Below are positions 23,058 to 32,983 of a stretch of 64,000 nt of DNA, piece by piece. How positions within the stretch are numbered: the stretch's first letter is position 1; each line of letters opens with the position of its first letter. The notes under the pieces are model-generated. The model did no database searches, had not been told where the DNA came from, and saw only the letters and a program-made list of their open reading frames with translations. Source of the DNA: Arthrobacter psychrolactophilus (GTDB lineage: Bacteria; Actinomycetota; Actinomycetes; Actinomycetales; Micrococcaceae); contig NZ_QJVC01000008.1 of assembly GCF_003219795.1 (NCBI RefSeq), forward strand, positions 48,865 to 112,864. Direction: 5' to 3'. The position numbers and the translations under genes are program-made.

Positions 23058-24254
23058 CTAGCGACGCCGTTTGGCCCGGGCGCCGAACTCGTCCAGGACA
23101 CGCACGACGTCCTTCGCCAGCCACAGCCGATTCCGTTTGCCTGTGGAAATTTGTGCCAACACGTCGGCGTCGACCAAGCGATTGATGGCCTGCTGCGCGT
23201 TGACGCTGGAAATCCCCAGCTGCGCTGCAGCCGTGACACTGTCAATGACGGGCTGGCGCAGCAACACATCCACGAGTCGATACGCAGAAGAGTCACGACG
23301 TGCCTTCACTCGCTCACGCCACCCCAGTCGCACGGTTTCAAGATCCGCCACCAGAATGCGCCCGTTGTGCACTGCGGCAAATGCCGCATCGGCGATAGCG
23401 CGAACGATCGGGGAGATATCCCCCGCCCGGTAAGCGCCAAGCGCCTCGAAATAACTTGCGGTGTCATGCAACAACCCGGCAGACACCGGAACGGCAACAT
23501 TTCGGGTGAGCTGTCCACCTCGTAACATCGCTTGAATCAAGGCGCGACCGACTCGACCATTACCGTCAGGGAAAGGGTGGATGGTTTCAAATTGCGCGTG
23601 AGCAAGGGCGGTCTGCACCAGAACCGGCAGATCTAAGCGATTCGCGAACACCGCAAGATCGTCCATGAGCACCGGCACCCGGTCATGATGCGGAGGAACA
23701 AACTGTGCCGTGTGGGGTCCTAGGCTGCCGCCACCGATCCACACCTGCTGATCGCGCCAGCGACCCACGATCTCGGGGTTGCTCTCTTCCAGTAAGGCCC
23801 GATGCATCTCGATGATGGCCTGTCCATCGATGGACTCCGACAAAGCCAAGGCAGCCTGCATGGCGCGCACATTGCCCACGATTAGCTGCGCATTTTTCGA
23901 GGCATGGGCACCGAGTTCTGCGAGGGCAATCTGCCGAGCACCGCTGCTGAGGTTTTCAATTTCAGAACTTGAGGCACTTTCGGTCCGCAGCAAGATCGCG
24001 GCGAAGGGTGCTGCAATTTGTCCCACCTCGGCATCAAAACGGGCCAGTTCCGTGGCGGCTTCTTCACTCAATGCCTGCAGCTCACCCTCGAGGTGAACGT
24101 CCAGGGCAGCAATGGCGGGCGGCACGGCGGCCAGATACGGGCCGGCCACACGTCGCTTCTCTGTGCGCGAGCCATAGCTATCCTGATCAGACCGCCAGGG
24201 CCGCTCTTCGAAGCTCAGCGGTGGCCATCCCAAATTGTTCTCAACCGTTGCCAT
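23058..24254 (-). CDS. Fic-family protein with N-terminal inhibitory motif and C-terminal winged helix
   Basis: Fic proteins usually transfer AMP from ATP to a target hydroxyl. In the 398 residues the active-site loop HPFPDGNGRVGR lies at 226-237 with the catalytic His226. An upstream (S/T)xxxE(G/N) inhibitory motif is present: Ser96-Glu100-Asn101 inside SSSEIEN, so the protein belongs to the self-inhibited class II. A winged-helix segment follows at about 330-380 (LGISSVNAQQAINRLVDADVLAQI). The N-terminal region (PYLAAVPP) is typical of this DUF4172/DUF977-like architecture. A -10 hexamer sits 6 nt before ATG, so it is probably leaderless. Confidence 0.9.
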   Translation of the reverse strand: MATVENNLGWPPLSFEERPWRSDQDSYGSRTEKRRVAGPYLAAVPPAIAALDVHLEGELQALSEEAATELARFDAEVGQIAAPFAAILLRTESASSSEIENLSSGARQIALAELGAHASKNAQLIVGNVRAMQAALALSESIDGQAIIEMHRALLEESNPEIVGRWRDQQVWIGGGSLGPHTAQFVPPHHDRVPVLMDDLAVFANRLDLPVLVQTALAHAQFETIHPFPDGNGRVGRALIQAMLRGGQLTRNVAVPVSAGLLHDTASYFEALGAYRAGDISPIVRAIADAAFAAVHNGRILVADLETVRLGWRERVKARRDSSAYRLVDVLLRQPVIDSVTAAAQLGISSVNAQQAINRLVDADVLAQISTGKRNRLWLAKDVVRVLDEFGARAKRRR

Positions 24255-24260
24255 AGCCTA

Positions 24261-24266
24261 ATCATA
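24261..24266 (-). promoter_or_regulatory. -10 hexamer of fic (leaderless start)
   Basis: TATGAT on the minus strand ends 6 nt before the fic ATG. The surrounding 24255-24337 spacer is AT-rich and contains an ATATCGCGATAT palindrome (24315-24326) and an imperfect 10-bp inverted repeat (24263-24272 with 24287-24296) that could bind a regulator. Confidence 0.6.
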
Positions 24267-24337
24267 TCAATGCTTAGCTAATTATCCATTGCTATGGAAT
24301 TCTTTTATGGCTGGATATCGCGATATTTTGGCCCTGG

Positions 24338-25036
24338 CTAGCCATAGAGCTCGAATCCCACGACCCCTCCAACCGTGGCGCGTTCGGTTTGTTGACGCGC
24401 CTGATCTACGACAGATTCGTCACTGAGAGCCATCAAATACTGTTGATGTTCGGCAAGAGAGGCCACGGCCTTGTCGATGCTTGACTGTGAGACTTTTTGG
24501 GCATGTGTCGGCGCCGGGGACATGACGGCAACCCAGCGGGCCTTGTGGCGTGGCAGCCTCTCGGCCAGCAGTTCGGGAAAGATCCATTCGTTGTCGGCAT
24601 CTCCGACGGCGTCGAGAACTGCCCGTCCCACGGCACGGTGGTCGGCCGTGTTCCACTGCCCAGGACCCCATTCGTCCCGGTGGTTCAACGTCAGGACCAG
24701 ATCGGGGCGCGCCCGCCTGATCTCGCGAGCAAAATCCCGACGCAGCGCCAAGCCTTCTTCGATGCGACCATCGGGATGGTCAAGAAACACCAAATCCGTC
24801 ACGCCCACCCGAGCGCAGGCATTTTCCTGTTCCATACTGCGCAACGGCGCAGATTCCTCGGGAGCCAGGCCCGCAATTCCGGCCTCGCCCCGCGTGGCGA
24901 GAACATAGCTGATGTGTTTCCCGGCGGCGATCCACTCGGCCACCGCGGCAGCCATGCCATATTCGGGATCGTCAGGGTGAGCCACAATGACCAACGCCCT
25001 CTGCCAGTCCTGCGGAAATTCCAGGAGCTCGGTCAT
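24338..25036 (-). CDS. PIG-L/LmbE-family deacetylase
   Basis: A zinc N-acetylglucosaminide deacetylase-fold protein of 232 residues. The family motif AHPDDPEYG is at 19-27, with DHP (about 84) and LNHRDEWGPG (about 117) as later metal or substrate positions. Relatives include mycothiol pathway MshB/Mca and antibiotic-tailoring enzymes; this one is not closely placeable. It overlaps the upstream Tam-like gene by ATGA (25033-25036), so the pair is translationally coupled. Confidence 0.82.
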   Translation of the reverse strand: MTELLEFPQDWQRALVIVAHPDDPEYGMAAAVAEWIAAGKHISYVLATRGEAGIAGLAPEESAPLRSMEQENACARVGVTDLVFLDHPDGRIEEGLALRRDFAREIRRARPDLVLTLNHRDEWGPGQWNTADHRAVGRAVLDAVGDADNEWIFPELLAERLPRHKARWVAVMSPAPTHAQKVSQSSIDKAVASLAEHQQYLMALSDESVVDQARQQTERATVGGVVGFELYG

Positions 25037-25812
25037 TGTTTCTCTCCCACCATAAAGATGCGACGGAACGGAAAGACCGTGCCAAATTCGCCGGCCGGAT
25101 AGGCTTCCGCAAGCAGCGCCGCATAGTCACGTTCGAAGTCCACGCTATCAGCGGGACCCAAAGCCGCCAGAACGGGTCGCAGGCCGGTGCCGCGCACCCA
25201 CTCGAGCACGGGATTTTCGCCCGTGAGTAGCTGGCTATACGTGGTTTCCCACACGTCCACCTGCGCCCCGCCGCGGATGAAGAGCTCGTGATATTCGCTG
25301 GGCTCCCCCACCGCGTCATCGTGGCGCAACACGCCCTCCAGCCGATCTCGCCACGTCGCGCTTTCCGCGAGCTCGCGCATGAGGACGTGCGACGGCGCCC
25401 CGAAGTTCCCGGGCACCTGGACACCCAGCCACGCACCCGGGCGCAGAGCCGCCAACCAGCCAGACATCAGTTCACGATGCCCCGGCACCCACTGCAGCGC
25501 GGCATTGGAGACCACCACGTCGGTGTCCTCAGCCGGTGACCACTGGGCAATATCGCCCAATTCAAAGTGCAAGCCTGGGGCGGGACGGGCGGTCGTGATC
25601 ATCGCCTCGGAGCTGTCGATTCCCAGCACGGTAGCCTCGGGCCACCGCAGCGCCAGGGTGGCGGTGAGATTTCCCGGACCACAGCCGAGGTCTACCACCT
25701 GCGAAGGGTTCTGCGCAGCGATACGAGAGGTCAGATCAAAGAATGGTCTGTCACGAAAATCACTGAACTGTACGTATTTTGCCGGTTCCCAGAGAAATGC
25801 TTGTTCGCTCAT
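25033..25812 (-). CDS. tam: Trans-aconitate 2-methyltransferase-like protein
   Basis: SAM-dependent methyltransferase of 259 residues. VVDLGCGPGNLTATLA (39-54) is the SAM-binding motif I, GIDSSEAMI follows (motif II) and VVVSNAALQWVPGH lies near residue 103. The opening WEPAKYVQFSDFRDRPFFDL is characteristic of Tam, which methylates trans-aconitate to relieve aconitase inhibition. Start ATG 25812 is chosen by homology; the longer reading is not conserved. It is divergent from the helicase gene at 25875 and coupled to the PIG-L gene downstream. Confidence 0.85.
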   Translation of the reverse strand: MSEQAFLWEPAKYVQFSDFRDRPFFDLTSRIAAQNPSQVVDLGCGPGNLTATLALRWPEATVLGIDSSEAMITTARPAPGLHFELGDIAQWSPAEDTDVVVSNAALQWVPGHRELMSGWLAALRPGAWLGVQVPGNFGAPSHVLMRELAESATWRDRLEGVLRHDDAVGEPSEYHELFIRGGAQVDVWETTYSQLLTGENPVLEWVRGTGLRPVLAALGPADSVDFERDYAALLAEAYPAGEFGTVFPFRRIFMVGEKQ

Positions 25813-25874
25813 GGCGCCATCCTGCCACATACCGTTACTCCGCGGCAGCACTAAGCGCCTAAGCTGGGAGAACC

Positions 25875-28412
25875 ATGAATCTTCTTGAACAGCTTGCCAC
25901 CCTGAATCCGCAAACCTCAACCGATGACGACGTTCTGGACGCGTTTTTGGAGTGGACACTTGAAAAGGGCTTGGAGCTGTACCCCGCTCAGGAGGAAGCC
26001 GCGCTCGAGCTGGTCAGCGGAAACAACGTCATCCTGTCCACCCCCACGGGTTCGGGTAAGTCCATGGTGGCCATCGCCGCCCACTTCAACGCCATGGCTC
26101 GTGGTGCCGCGAGCTACTACACGGCTCCCATCAAGGCGCTCGTGTCGGAAAAGTTCTTTGCCCTGTGCGAGATCTTTGGCGCAGAAAACGTCGGCATGAT
26201 CACCGGCGACTCCTCCGTCAACCAGGACGCGCCCATCATCTGCTGCACGGCGGAAATCCTGGCGAACATTGCGCTGCGCGAAGGTGAGAATGCCGACGTC
26301 GGCGTTGTCATCATGGATGAGTTCCATTACTACTCTGACCCGCAGCGTGGCTGGGCCTGGCAGCTGCCCCTCCTGGAATTGCCGCAGTCGCAGTTCCTGC
26401 TCATGAGCGCAACGCTCGGTGACGTCAGCCGTTTCGAGCGCGAGCTGACAGAGCTGACCAACCGCACCACCACCACGGTCTCTTCTGGCGAACGCCCCAT
26501 CCCGCTGCATTACTACTATGTCCAGACCGGCGTGCACGAATCCCTCGAGGAGCTGCTCGCCACCAAGCAGGTCCCGGTCTATGTGGTGCATTTTAGCCAG
26601 GCCGAGGCGATCGACCGCGCCCAGAACCTGATGAGCATCAACGTCTGCACCCGCGAGGAAAAGGACAAGATTGGCGAGCTCATGGCGGGCTTCCGTTTCT
26701 CCGCCGGCTTCGGCAAGACGCTCAACCGTCTGGTCCGCCACGGCATTGGTGTACACCACGCCGGCATGCTGCCCAAGTACCGTCGCCTCGTGGAGCAGTT
26801 GGCCCAAGCTGGCCTGCTGAAGGTCATCTGCGGCACCGACACCTTGGGCGTTGGCATCAATGTGCCCATCCGTACGGTTTTGTTGACGGCGCTGAGCAAG
26901 TACGACGGCGTCCGCACTCGCGTCTTGCAAGTGCGAGAGTTCCAACAGATCGCGGGCCGTGCGGGCCGCGCCGGTTATGACACGGCCGGAACCGTCATTG
27001 TGCAGGCTCCCGAGCACGTCATTGAAAACGCCAAGTCCATGGCGAAGGCCGTCGCGAAGTTTGGCGACGATCAAAAGAAGCTCCGCCAGGTGGTCAAGAA
27101 GAAGCCGCAGCAGGGCTTTGTCAGCTGGGGCGAGCCCACGTTCACCCGTCTGGCAGAATCCGTTCCGGAACCTTTGACCTCCAGCTTCACCATCACGCAC
27201 GCCATGCTGCTGAACCTCTTGGAGCGCCCGGGCGATCCCTTCCAGGCCGCCAAGACCTTGCTCACTCAGAACCATGAGTCGCCGTCGAAGCAGCGCGTCC
27301 TCATGCGCAAGGCCATCGGCATGTACCGAGAATTGCTCGGCGCCGGCGTGGTCGAACGCATTCCCGAGGACGAGCTCGAAGCCGATGGTCGCACGGTACG
27401 CCTGACGGTCCACCTGCAGATGAACTTTGCGCTCAACCAGCCGCTCTCCCCCTTCGCGTTGGCCGCCCTGGATCTGTTGGATCAAGAGTCCCCCAGCTAC
27501 GCCCTCGACGTCATCTCCGTCATCGAGTCAACGCTGGAGAAGCCGCGCCAGATCCTGTCCGCCCAACTCAAGCGCGAACGCACCGAAAAGGTTGCGGCCA
27601 TGAAGAGCGAGGGCATCGAGTACGACGAACGCATGGCGATCCTCGACGAGGTCACCTACCCCATGCCGCTCTCGGAGCTGCTGTTTGGCGCCTTCGAGGT
27701 CTACCGTAAGGCGTCGCCGTGGATGGGTGACTTTGAGCTGACGCCCAAGTCCATCATTCGCGATATGTACGAGCGCGCCATGAACTTTGGCGAATATGTC
27801 CAGTACTACTCGCTGGCCCGTTCCGAGGGCATCGTGCTGCGATACCTGACGGACGCGTACAAGGCGCTGCGCCAGACCGTACCCCAGGATGCGCTCCGCG
27901 AGGACCTTGAGGACATCATCTCCTGGCTCGGCGAGCTGGTCCGCCAGGTCGATTCCAGCCTGCTCGACGAGTGGGAAAAGATGACGAACGGCGAGAGCTC
28001 GGACGTTGTGGAGGAAACGGCTCTTCCCCCGGCCCCGCCGCGCCTCACCGACAATGCCAGGGCCTTCCGGGTCATGGTCCGCAATGAGATGTTCCGCCGC
28101 GTGGAGCTCGCGGCCGACGACGACTTTGAGGCTCTTGCAGCGCTCGACGGCGACCACGGCTGGGATGCCGATCGTTGGGCCGATGCTTTGGATGAGTACT
28201 GGGACGAACACGAGTTCATCGAGTCCGGCGCGGCCGCTCGTGGCCCGGCGCTCTTGACCATCACCACGGCGGAGGACACCTGGGATGTGCGCCAAACCAT
28301 CGTTGACCCGGAAGGCAACCACGACTGGTTTATGCGAGCCACAGTGGATCTGGACGCGTCGAATGAGGCGGGTGCCGCCGTCGTGCATTTCAAGGAATTC
28401 AGCCGAATGTGA
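25875..28412 (+). CDS. Ski2-like DEAD/DEAH-box helicase with DUF3516
   Basis: An 845-residue superfamily 2 RNA helicase. Walker A TPTGSGKS is at 56-63, the Walker B box DEFH at 148-151 (instead of DEAD/DEAH), SAT at 178-180, and QIAGRAGRAGYD near 360 is motif VI. The C-terminal half carries the actinobacterial DUF3516 extension. It is likely to unwind structured RNA, but the target is unknown. A TAAGCT hexamer (25860-25865) stands 9 nt ahead of ATG. It is divergent from tam and is followed by a GNAT gene 21 nt after its stop. Confidence 0.9.
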   Translation: MNLLEQLATLNPQTSTDDDVLDAFLEWTLEKGLELYPAQEEAALELVSGNNVILSTPTGSGKSMVAIAAHFNAMARGAASYYTAPIKALVSEKFFALCEIFGAENVGMITGDSSVNQDAPIICCTAEILANIALREGENADVGVVIMDEFHYYSDPQRGWAWQLPLLELPQSQFLLMSATLGDVSRFERELTELTNRTTTTVSSGERPIPLHYYYVQTGVHESLEELLATKQVPVYVVHFSQAEAIDRAQNLMSINVCTREEKDKIGELMAGFRFSAGFGKTLNRLVRHGIGVHHAGMLPKYRRLVEQLAQAGLLKVICGTDTLGVGINVPIRTVLLTALSKYDGVRTRVLQVREFQQIAGRAGRAGYDTAGTVIVQAPEHVIENAKSMAKAVAKFGDDQKKLRQVVKKKPQQGFVSWGEPTFTRLAESVPEPLTSSFTITHAMLLNLLERPGDPFQAAKTLLTQNHESPSKQRVLMRKAIGMYRELLGAGVVERIPEDELEADGRTVRLTVHLQMNFALNQPLSPFALAALDLLDQESPSYALDVISVIESTLEKPRQILSAQLKRERTEKVAAMKSEGIEYDERMAILDEVTYPMPLSELLFGAFEVYRKASPWMGDFELTPKSIIRDMYERAMNFGEYVQYYSLARSEGIVLRYLTDAYKALRQTVPQDALREDLEDIISWLGELVRQVDSSLLDEWEKMTNGESSDVVEETALPPAPPRLTDNARAFRVMVRNEMFRRVELAADDDFEALAALDGDHGWDADRWADALDEYWDEHEFIESGAAARGPALLTITTAEDTWDVRQTIVDPEGNHDWFMRATVDLDASNEAGAAVVHFKEFSRM

Positions 28413-28433
28413 GGTGCGCGATAAGCTCGTTCT

Positions 28434-28940
28434 ATGAGTCTTCTTCGCACCGCTGTGCCCGCCGATGTCCCCGCAATTCTTGGCATGATCCAGGATCTGG
28501 CTGTTTATGAAAAGGAGCCGGATGCCGTAAAAAACACCGCTGACATGCTGAATGCCAGCCTCTTCGGCGACAACCCTCAGGTGTTTGCCCACGTGGTGGA
28601 CTCGCCCACTGCGGGCGAGCCCATCGTGGGCTTCGCGCTGTGGTTCCTGAACTACTCCACGTGGGAGGGAACCCACGGAATCCACCTCGAGGATCTCTAT
28701 GTGCGCCCCGAGGCTCGCGGCGGCGGCTATGGCAAGATGCTGTTGCGCGAATTGGCCAGGATCGCCGTGGAGCGCGGTTATGCCCGCGTTGAGTGGAGCG
28801 TGCTCGACTGGAACGAGCCGTCGATCAACTTCTACAAGGCGCTGGGCGCCAACCCCATGGATGGTTGGCATGTCTTCCGCCTCGACGGCGCCGAACTGAC
28901 CGCCTTCGGAAGCGCAACGGCAGCGGAGGTCACGGCATGA
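28434..28940 (+). CDS. GNAT acetyltransferase, diamine/SSAT-like
   Basis: 168 residues with the GNAT fold: VGFALWFLNYSTWEGTHGIHLEDLYVRPEARGGGYGKMLL contains motif A, with R/QxxGxG as RGGGYGK, and ARVEWSVLDWNEPSINFYKALGA is motif B. The FLNYSTWEG-xxG-x-LEDLYV pattern matches spermidine/diamine N-acetyltransferases and thialysine acetyltransferases. The substrate remains inferred. A TAAGCT -10 element ends 6 nt before the ATG (leaderless). Its stop overlaps the following gene by ATGA. Confidence 0.85.
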   Translation: MSLLRTAVPADVPAILGMIQDLAVYEKEPDAVKNTADMLNASLFGDNPQVFAHVVDSPTAGEPIVGFALWFLNYSTWEGTHGIHLEDLYVRPEARGGGYGKMLLRELARIAVERGYARVEWSVLDWNEPSINFYKALGANPMDGWHVFRLDGAELTAFGSATAAEVTA

Positions 28941-30214
28941 GCGCCGCGGAGTCGTACCTCGTCCGGGGCCTGCGCGTGCAGGACCACCGCTTCACGGCAC
29001 CCCTCGATCATGCTCATCCCGAGGGACCCTCGATCACCCTTTTTGCCCGGGAATTGAGCGACCCCGAGGGCAAGGATTTGCCGTGGTTGCTGTTCCTGCA
29101 GGGTGGCCCCGGCGGTAAGGGCAACCGTCCCACAGGTCTCAACGGTTGGCTTGCCGAGGCGGCCAAGTCTTTCCGGATCCTGATGCTCGACCAGCGAGGC
29201 ACCGGATTGTCCACCCCGGTCAATCGCCAAACTCTGCCCCGGGTCGGCAACCTGGCGGCTCAGGCCGACTACCTCTCGCACTTCCGCGCCTCGGACATTG
29301 TGGCCGATGCCGAGCTCATCCGCGCCGAACTGGGGTCCGGTCCATGGAGCATTTTCGGCCAGAGCTACGGCGGCTTCTGCGCCCTGACGTACCTGTCCTT
29401 TGCCCCGGAAGGCTTGAAGGAGGTCCTCATCACCGGTGGCCTCGGCCCGCTGTCCGGCCCGGCAGATCAGGTCTATCAGGCCACCTTTGAGCGCCTGCGT
29501 CGCCGCAATGCCGAATACTTTGCCAAGTACCCGGCCGATCGCGAGCTGCTGACCCAGCTGATGCGCCACGTCTCCGACGTCCCCGAATTCCTTCCAACAG
29601 GCGAACAGCTGACCCCCGAGCGCGTGCAGATGTTGGGTAACTATCTCGGTGGCAACACCCGGTTTGATGCCCTGCACTTTGTCTTCGAGGACGTTTTCCT
29701 TGACACGCTCGACGGCGCCCGCCTCTCCGACAACTTCCTGGCCACCGTGGCCAGCTATGTGGGACGCGCCGCCAATCCGCTGTACGCCTTGATGCACGAG
29801 TCCATTTACGTTCAGGGAGCCGCCAGCAACTGGGCCGCCGCACGAGTTTTGGCGGCCAATCCGGATTTCCGCCCCGACGCTGCCGAACCGCTGCTGACCG
29901 GCGAGGCCATCTATCCCTGGTACTTCGAACAGGATCCGGCACTGCTTCCGCTGCGCGAGTTGGCCGATGTTTTGGCTGCCCGCACGGAAGGCTGGGGTGC
30001 GCTCTACGACCTTGAACAGCTGGCCCGCAATACGGTTCCCGTCGCGGCTGCCGTGTACTCCGACGACATTTTCGTGGACCGTGAGATCTCACTCGCCACG
30101 GCGGCCGCCGTCAAGGGCCTCCATGTGTGGGAAAGTGCTGATTTCCACCACGACGGTATTGCCGACGACGGCGAAGGGATCTTCGCGCGCCTACTTCGCC
30201 TGGTCCGCGCCTAG
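28937..30214 (+). CDS. Alpha/beta hydrolase, proline iminopeptidase-like (S33)
   Basis: A 425-residue alpha/beta hydrolase. The oxyanion region is LFLQGGPGGKGNRP (about residue 53), the LDQRGTG box follows at about 86, and the nucleophile elbow is GQSYGGF (about 138). This is the S33 aminopeptidase/proline iminopeptidase arrangement with a long cap. A peptidase acting on N-terminal proline is likely but unproven. ATG 28937 overlaps the upstream GNAT stop (ATGA); the longer in-frame reading is a shadow of the GNAT gene. Hairpins follow the stop. Confidence 0.85.
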   Translation: MSAAESYLVRGLRVQDHRFTAPLDHAHPEGPSITLFARELSDPEGKDLPWLLFLQGGPGGKGNRPTGLNGWLAEAAKSFRILMLDQRGTGLSTPVNRQTLPRVGNLAAQADYLSHFRASDIVADAELIRAELGSGPWSIFGQSYGGFCALTYLSFAPEGLKEVLITGGLGPLSGPADQVYQATFERLRRRNAEYFAKYPADRELLTQLMRHVSDVPEFLPTGEQLTPERVQMLGNYLGGNTRFDALHFVFEDVFLDTLDGARLSDNFLATVASYVGRAANPLYALMHESIYVQGAASNWAAARVLAANPDFRPDAAEPLLTGEAIYPWYFEQDPALLPLRELADVLAARTEGWGALYDLEQLARNTVPVAAAVYSDDIFVDREISLATAAAVKGLHVWESADFHHDGIADDGEGIFARLLRLVRA

Positions 30215-30215
30215 C

Positions 30216-30248
30216 GCTAAGCTCCCGCGTAGCCTGCGGGAGCTTAGC
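30216..30248 (+). terminator. Hairpin just after the S33 gene
   Basis: A perfect 13-bp stem, GCTAAGCTCCCGC (30216-30228) with 30236-30248, and a 7-nt loop. The stem begins 1 nt after the stop codon's last base. No T tract follows. Confidence 0.6.
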
Positions 30249-30262
30249 ACCCGCTTGCGCCC

Positions 30263-30323
30263 GTTGACCCGTCACATGACGCCCCTAAACCTCGTTCAGA
30301 GGGGCGTCACGTGGCGAGTCAAC
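30263..30323. terminator. Long imperfect hairpin between the S33 gene and uvrB
   Basis: TGACGCCCCT/AGGGGCGTCA forms the inner stem (about 30277-30286 with 30300-30309), and GTTGACCCGTCAC pairs imperfectly with the outer GTGGCGAGTCAAC. Convergent genes lie on both sides, so it probably serves both strands. No T tract is seen. Confidence 0.5.
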
Positions 30324-30418
30324 ACGGAGTAAGTCACGTTCGACGCCGAGAACCCACCCAGGCGCCGAGCCGGGACTTTCCGTCAGGGTTCTCCGCCAAC
30401 GACTGCCGGTTCGTCCGA

Positions 30419-32503
30419 CTAGGCGTGGCCGGCTTCTCGCATCTGACGTAGTTCCTTCTTCAGATCGCCCACCTCATCACGCAGGCGGGCGGCCAGCTCG
30501 AAGTGGAGGTCGGCGGCGGCACCGTGCATCTGGGCGGTGAGTTCCTCAATGAGGGAGATGAGCTCAGCAGCGGGACGGGACGCCCCGCCGTCGGACGTCT
30601 TTTTCTTGCCGCCCTTACTGGAGCCTTCACGCTTCAAGCGAGCTTCCTCAAGCAGGGCCGCGGTGTCGGCATCCTCGCGGGCCAACTGATCGGTGATGTC
30701 GGCGATCTTCTTGCGCAGGGGCTGCGGGTCGATGCCGTGCTTCTTGTTGTAGCTGACCTGGATTTCTCGGCGGCGATTCGTCTCCTCGATCGCGAACTCC
30801 ATGGATGCCGTGATGCGATCGGCATACATGTGCACCTCGCCGGAGACGTTACGTGCCGCACGACCGATCGTTTGAATGAGCGAGGTGGAGGACCGCAGGA
30901 AGCCTTCCTTGTCGGCGTCGAGGATACTCACGAGCGAGACTTCTGGCAGGTCAAGGCCTTCACGAAGCAGGTTAATACCGACCAAGACATCGAAGACACC
31001 CATGCGCAACTCACGCAGCAATTCCACACGGCGCAGGGTATCGACGTCGGAGTGTAGGTACTCGACCTTGATGTTGTTGCCCAACAGGTAGTTGGTCAGA
31101 TCCTCGGACATGCGCTTCGTCAGGGTTGTCACGAGAACACGTTCATTCTTGGCTGTACGCTTGCGGATCTCAACCAACAGGTCGTTGATCTGGTCTTGCG
31201 AGGGCTTGACGATGATCTCGGGATCGATCAGGCCCGTGGGGCGAATAATCTGCTGCACGTACCCATCAGAGACACCCAGCTCGTACTTGCCCGGCGTGGC
31301 CGAAAGGTACACCGTCTGGCCAATGCGCTCCAGGAATTCATCCCATTTCAGGGGGCGGTTGTCCATGGCTGATGGCAGCCGGAAGCCGTGGTCGACGAGG
31401 GTGCGCTTGCGGGACATATCGCCCTCATACATGGCACCGATCTGAGGAACCGTCACGTGAGACTCGTCGATCACCAGCAGGAAGTCGTCCGGGAAGTAGT
31501 CGATGAGACAGTGCGGGGCACTTCCTTGGTCACGGCCATCGATGTGCCTGGAATAGTTCTCGATGCCGTTGCAGAAGCCCATCTGCTCCATCATTTCCAG
31601 GTCATAGGTGGTGCGCATGCGCAGTCGCTGGGCTTCGAGGAGCTTGTTCTGGCTTTCAAGTTCCTTGGTTCGAGTGGCAAGCTCGTCCTCAATCTGCTTG
31701 ACGGCTCGGGACATCCGCTCGGGTCCGGCAACATAGTGCGACGCCGGGAAGACGTACATCTCGTTTTCTTCCCGGATGATCTCGCCCGTGAGCGGATGCA
31801 GGGTGTAGATGTTCTCAATTTCATCGCCGAAGAACTCGACGCGGATGGCCTGCTCTTCGTACATGGGGATGATCTCCACGGTGTCGCCGCGGACGCGGAA
31901 CGTCCCGCGATGGAAGTCAATGTCATTGCGGGTGTATTGCATGCTGACGAATTTGCGCAGCAGATCATCGCGGTTCATCTGATCCCCACGGGTCAGCGTC
32001 ACCATGCCGGCGACGTATTCCTCCGGAGTACCCAAGCCATAAATGCAGGACACCGTGGCGACGACGATGACGTCACGGCGGGTCAGCAGCGCATTCGTGG
32101 CGGAGTGACGCAGCCGTTCAACTTCCTCATTGACCGAGGAGTCTTTTTCAATGAAGGTGTCCGACTGGGGTACATACGCCTCAGGCTGGTAGTAGTCGTA
32201 GTAGGAAACGAAGTACTCAACAGCATTGTTGGGTAGTAACTCCCTGAACTCATTGGCCAGCTGCGCGGCCAGGGTCTTGTTTTGCACCAACACCAAGGTG
32301 GGACGCTGCACCTGTTCAATCAACCAGGCCGTGGTCGCGGACTTTCCCGTGCCGGTGGCGCCTAGGAGTACAACGTCCTTTTCACTGTTGTTAATCCGTT
32401 CCGTCAGCTCCTTGATCGCCGTGGGCTGATCACCGGCAGGCTTGAATTCGCTGATGACTTCAAAAGGGGCAACGACGCGGTTAATTTCTTGGGCAAGACT
32501 CAT
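30419..32503 (-). CDS. uvrB: Excinuclease ABC subunit B
   Basis: Helicase-like damage-verification subunit of nucleotide excision repair. The 694 residues show Walker A GATGTGKS (48-55), the β-hairpin [12 protein letters not shown] (about 100), LLVIDESH as Walker B, the helicase motif TIGRAARN (about 540) and the C-terminal UVR motif [20 protein letters not shown] that pairs with UvrC. ATG 32503 ([10 protein letters not shown]) is chosen by homology. It is preceded on the minus strand by TAGCGT and 7 nt, so it may be leaderless. uvrA and uvrC are elsewhere in the window. Confidence 0.96.
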   Translation of the reverse strand: MSLAQEINRVVAPFEVISEFKPAGDQPTAIKELTERINNSEKDVVLLGATGTGKSATTAWLIEQVQRPTLVLVQNKTLAAQLANEFRELLPNNAVEYFVSYYDYYQPEAYVPQSDTFIEKDSSVNEEVERLRHSATNALLTRRDVIVVATVSCIYGLGTPEEYVAGMVTLTRGDQMNRDDLLRKFVSMQYTRNDIDFHRGTFRVRGDTVEIIPMYEEQAIRVEFFGDEIENIYTLHPLTGEIIREENEMYVFPASHYVAGPERMSRAVKQIEDELATRTKELESQNKLLEAQRLRMRTTYDLEMMEQMGFCNGIENYSRHIDGRDQGSAPHCLIDYFPDDFLLVIDESHVTVPQIGAMYEGDMSRKRTLVDHGFRLPSAMDNRPLKWDEFLERIGQTVYLSATPGKYELGVSDGYVQQIIRPTGLIDPEIIVKPSQDQINDLLVEIRKRTAKNERVLVTTLTKRMSEDLTNYLLGNNIKVEYLHSDVDTLRRVELLRELRMGVFDVLVGINLLREGLDLPEVSLVSILDADKEGFLRSSTSLIQTIGRAARNVSGEVHMYADRITASMEFAIEETNRRREIQVSYNKKHGIDPQPLRKKIADITDQLAREDADTAALLEEARLKREGSSKGGKKKTSDGGASRPAAELISLIEELTAQMHGAAADLHFELAARLRDEVGDLKKELRQMREAGHA

Positions 32504-32662
32504 GGCATTAACGCTACATCCCTCCGGCACCGCTGCAAGCTCTGTCCGCCACAAGCATGGGTCAATCTCTCGAAAGATATTCCGTACGGGGGACCATTTC
32601 TATGTGAGTATAGGAATCAGCATTTCTTAGGACCCTTCGTTTTCACGGTACGAGAGGAAATC

Positions 32663-32983
32663 ATGTCCCAGAATCCCGAGCAACCCTACGTCCAGCCCAC
32701 CTACGGCACACCGTATGGCGCCATGTCGGCTCCACCGCAGGAAGACCCCGGCAAGACGCTAGGCATCATCGGTTTAGTGATGTGCTTTGTCGTGTCGTTG
32801 GCGGGGCTCATCATCTCGATCATCGCTAAGAAGAAGTCCGAAGAGGCCGGCTTCATGGACAACACGCCTGCCAAGATTGGTGTCATCCTCGGCTGGATCT
32901 TCACCATTCTTGGCTTCCTTGGCCTGGTCGGATACGTCATCTTCATCGTGGTGCTTGTTGGGTCAAGCTCAACTGACCTCTAG
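32663..32983 (+). CDS. DUF4190 small membrane protein
   Basis: 106 residues: a Pro/Tyr/Gln-rich cytoplasmic N-terminus (EQPYVQPTYGTPYGAMSAPPQ), then two hydrophobic helices at about 35-53 and 70-98. This is the usual plan of the DUF4190 family in actinobacteria; function is unknown. ATG 32663 has GAGAGGAA 4-5 nt upstream. Its 3' end overlaps the convergent coaE gene by 15 nt. Confidence 0.75.
   Translation: MSQNPEQPYVQPTYGTPYGAMSAPPQEDPGKTLGIIGLVMCFVVSLAGLIISIIAKKKSEEAGFMDNTPAKIGVILGWIFTILGFLGLVGYVIFIVVLVGSSSTDL

Noticed and set aside
32570-32585. A weak LexA-like sequence (TCGAAAGATATTCCGT) upstream of uvrB.
   Set aside because: Only about half of the consensus positions match and the right half lacks the GTTCGA arm, so it was not annotated as a box.
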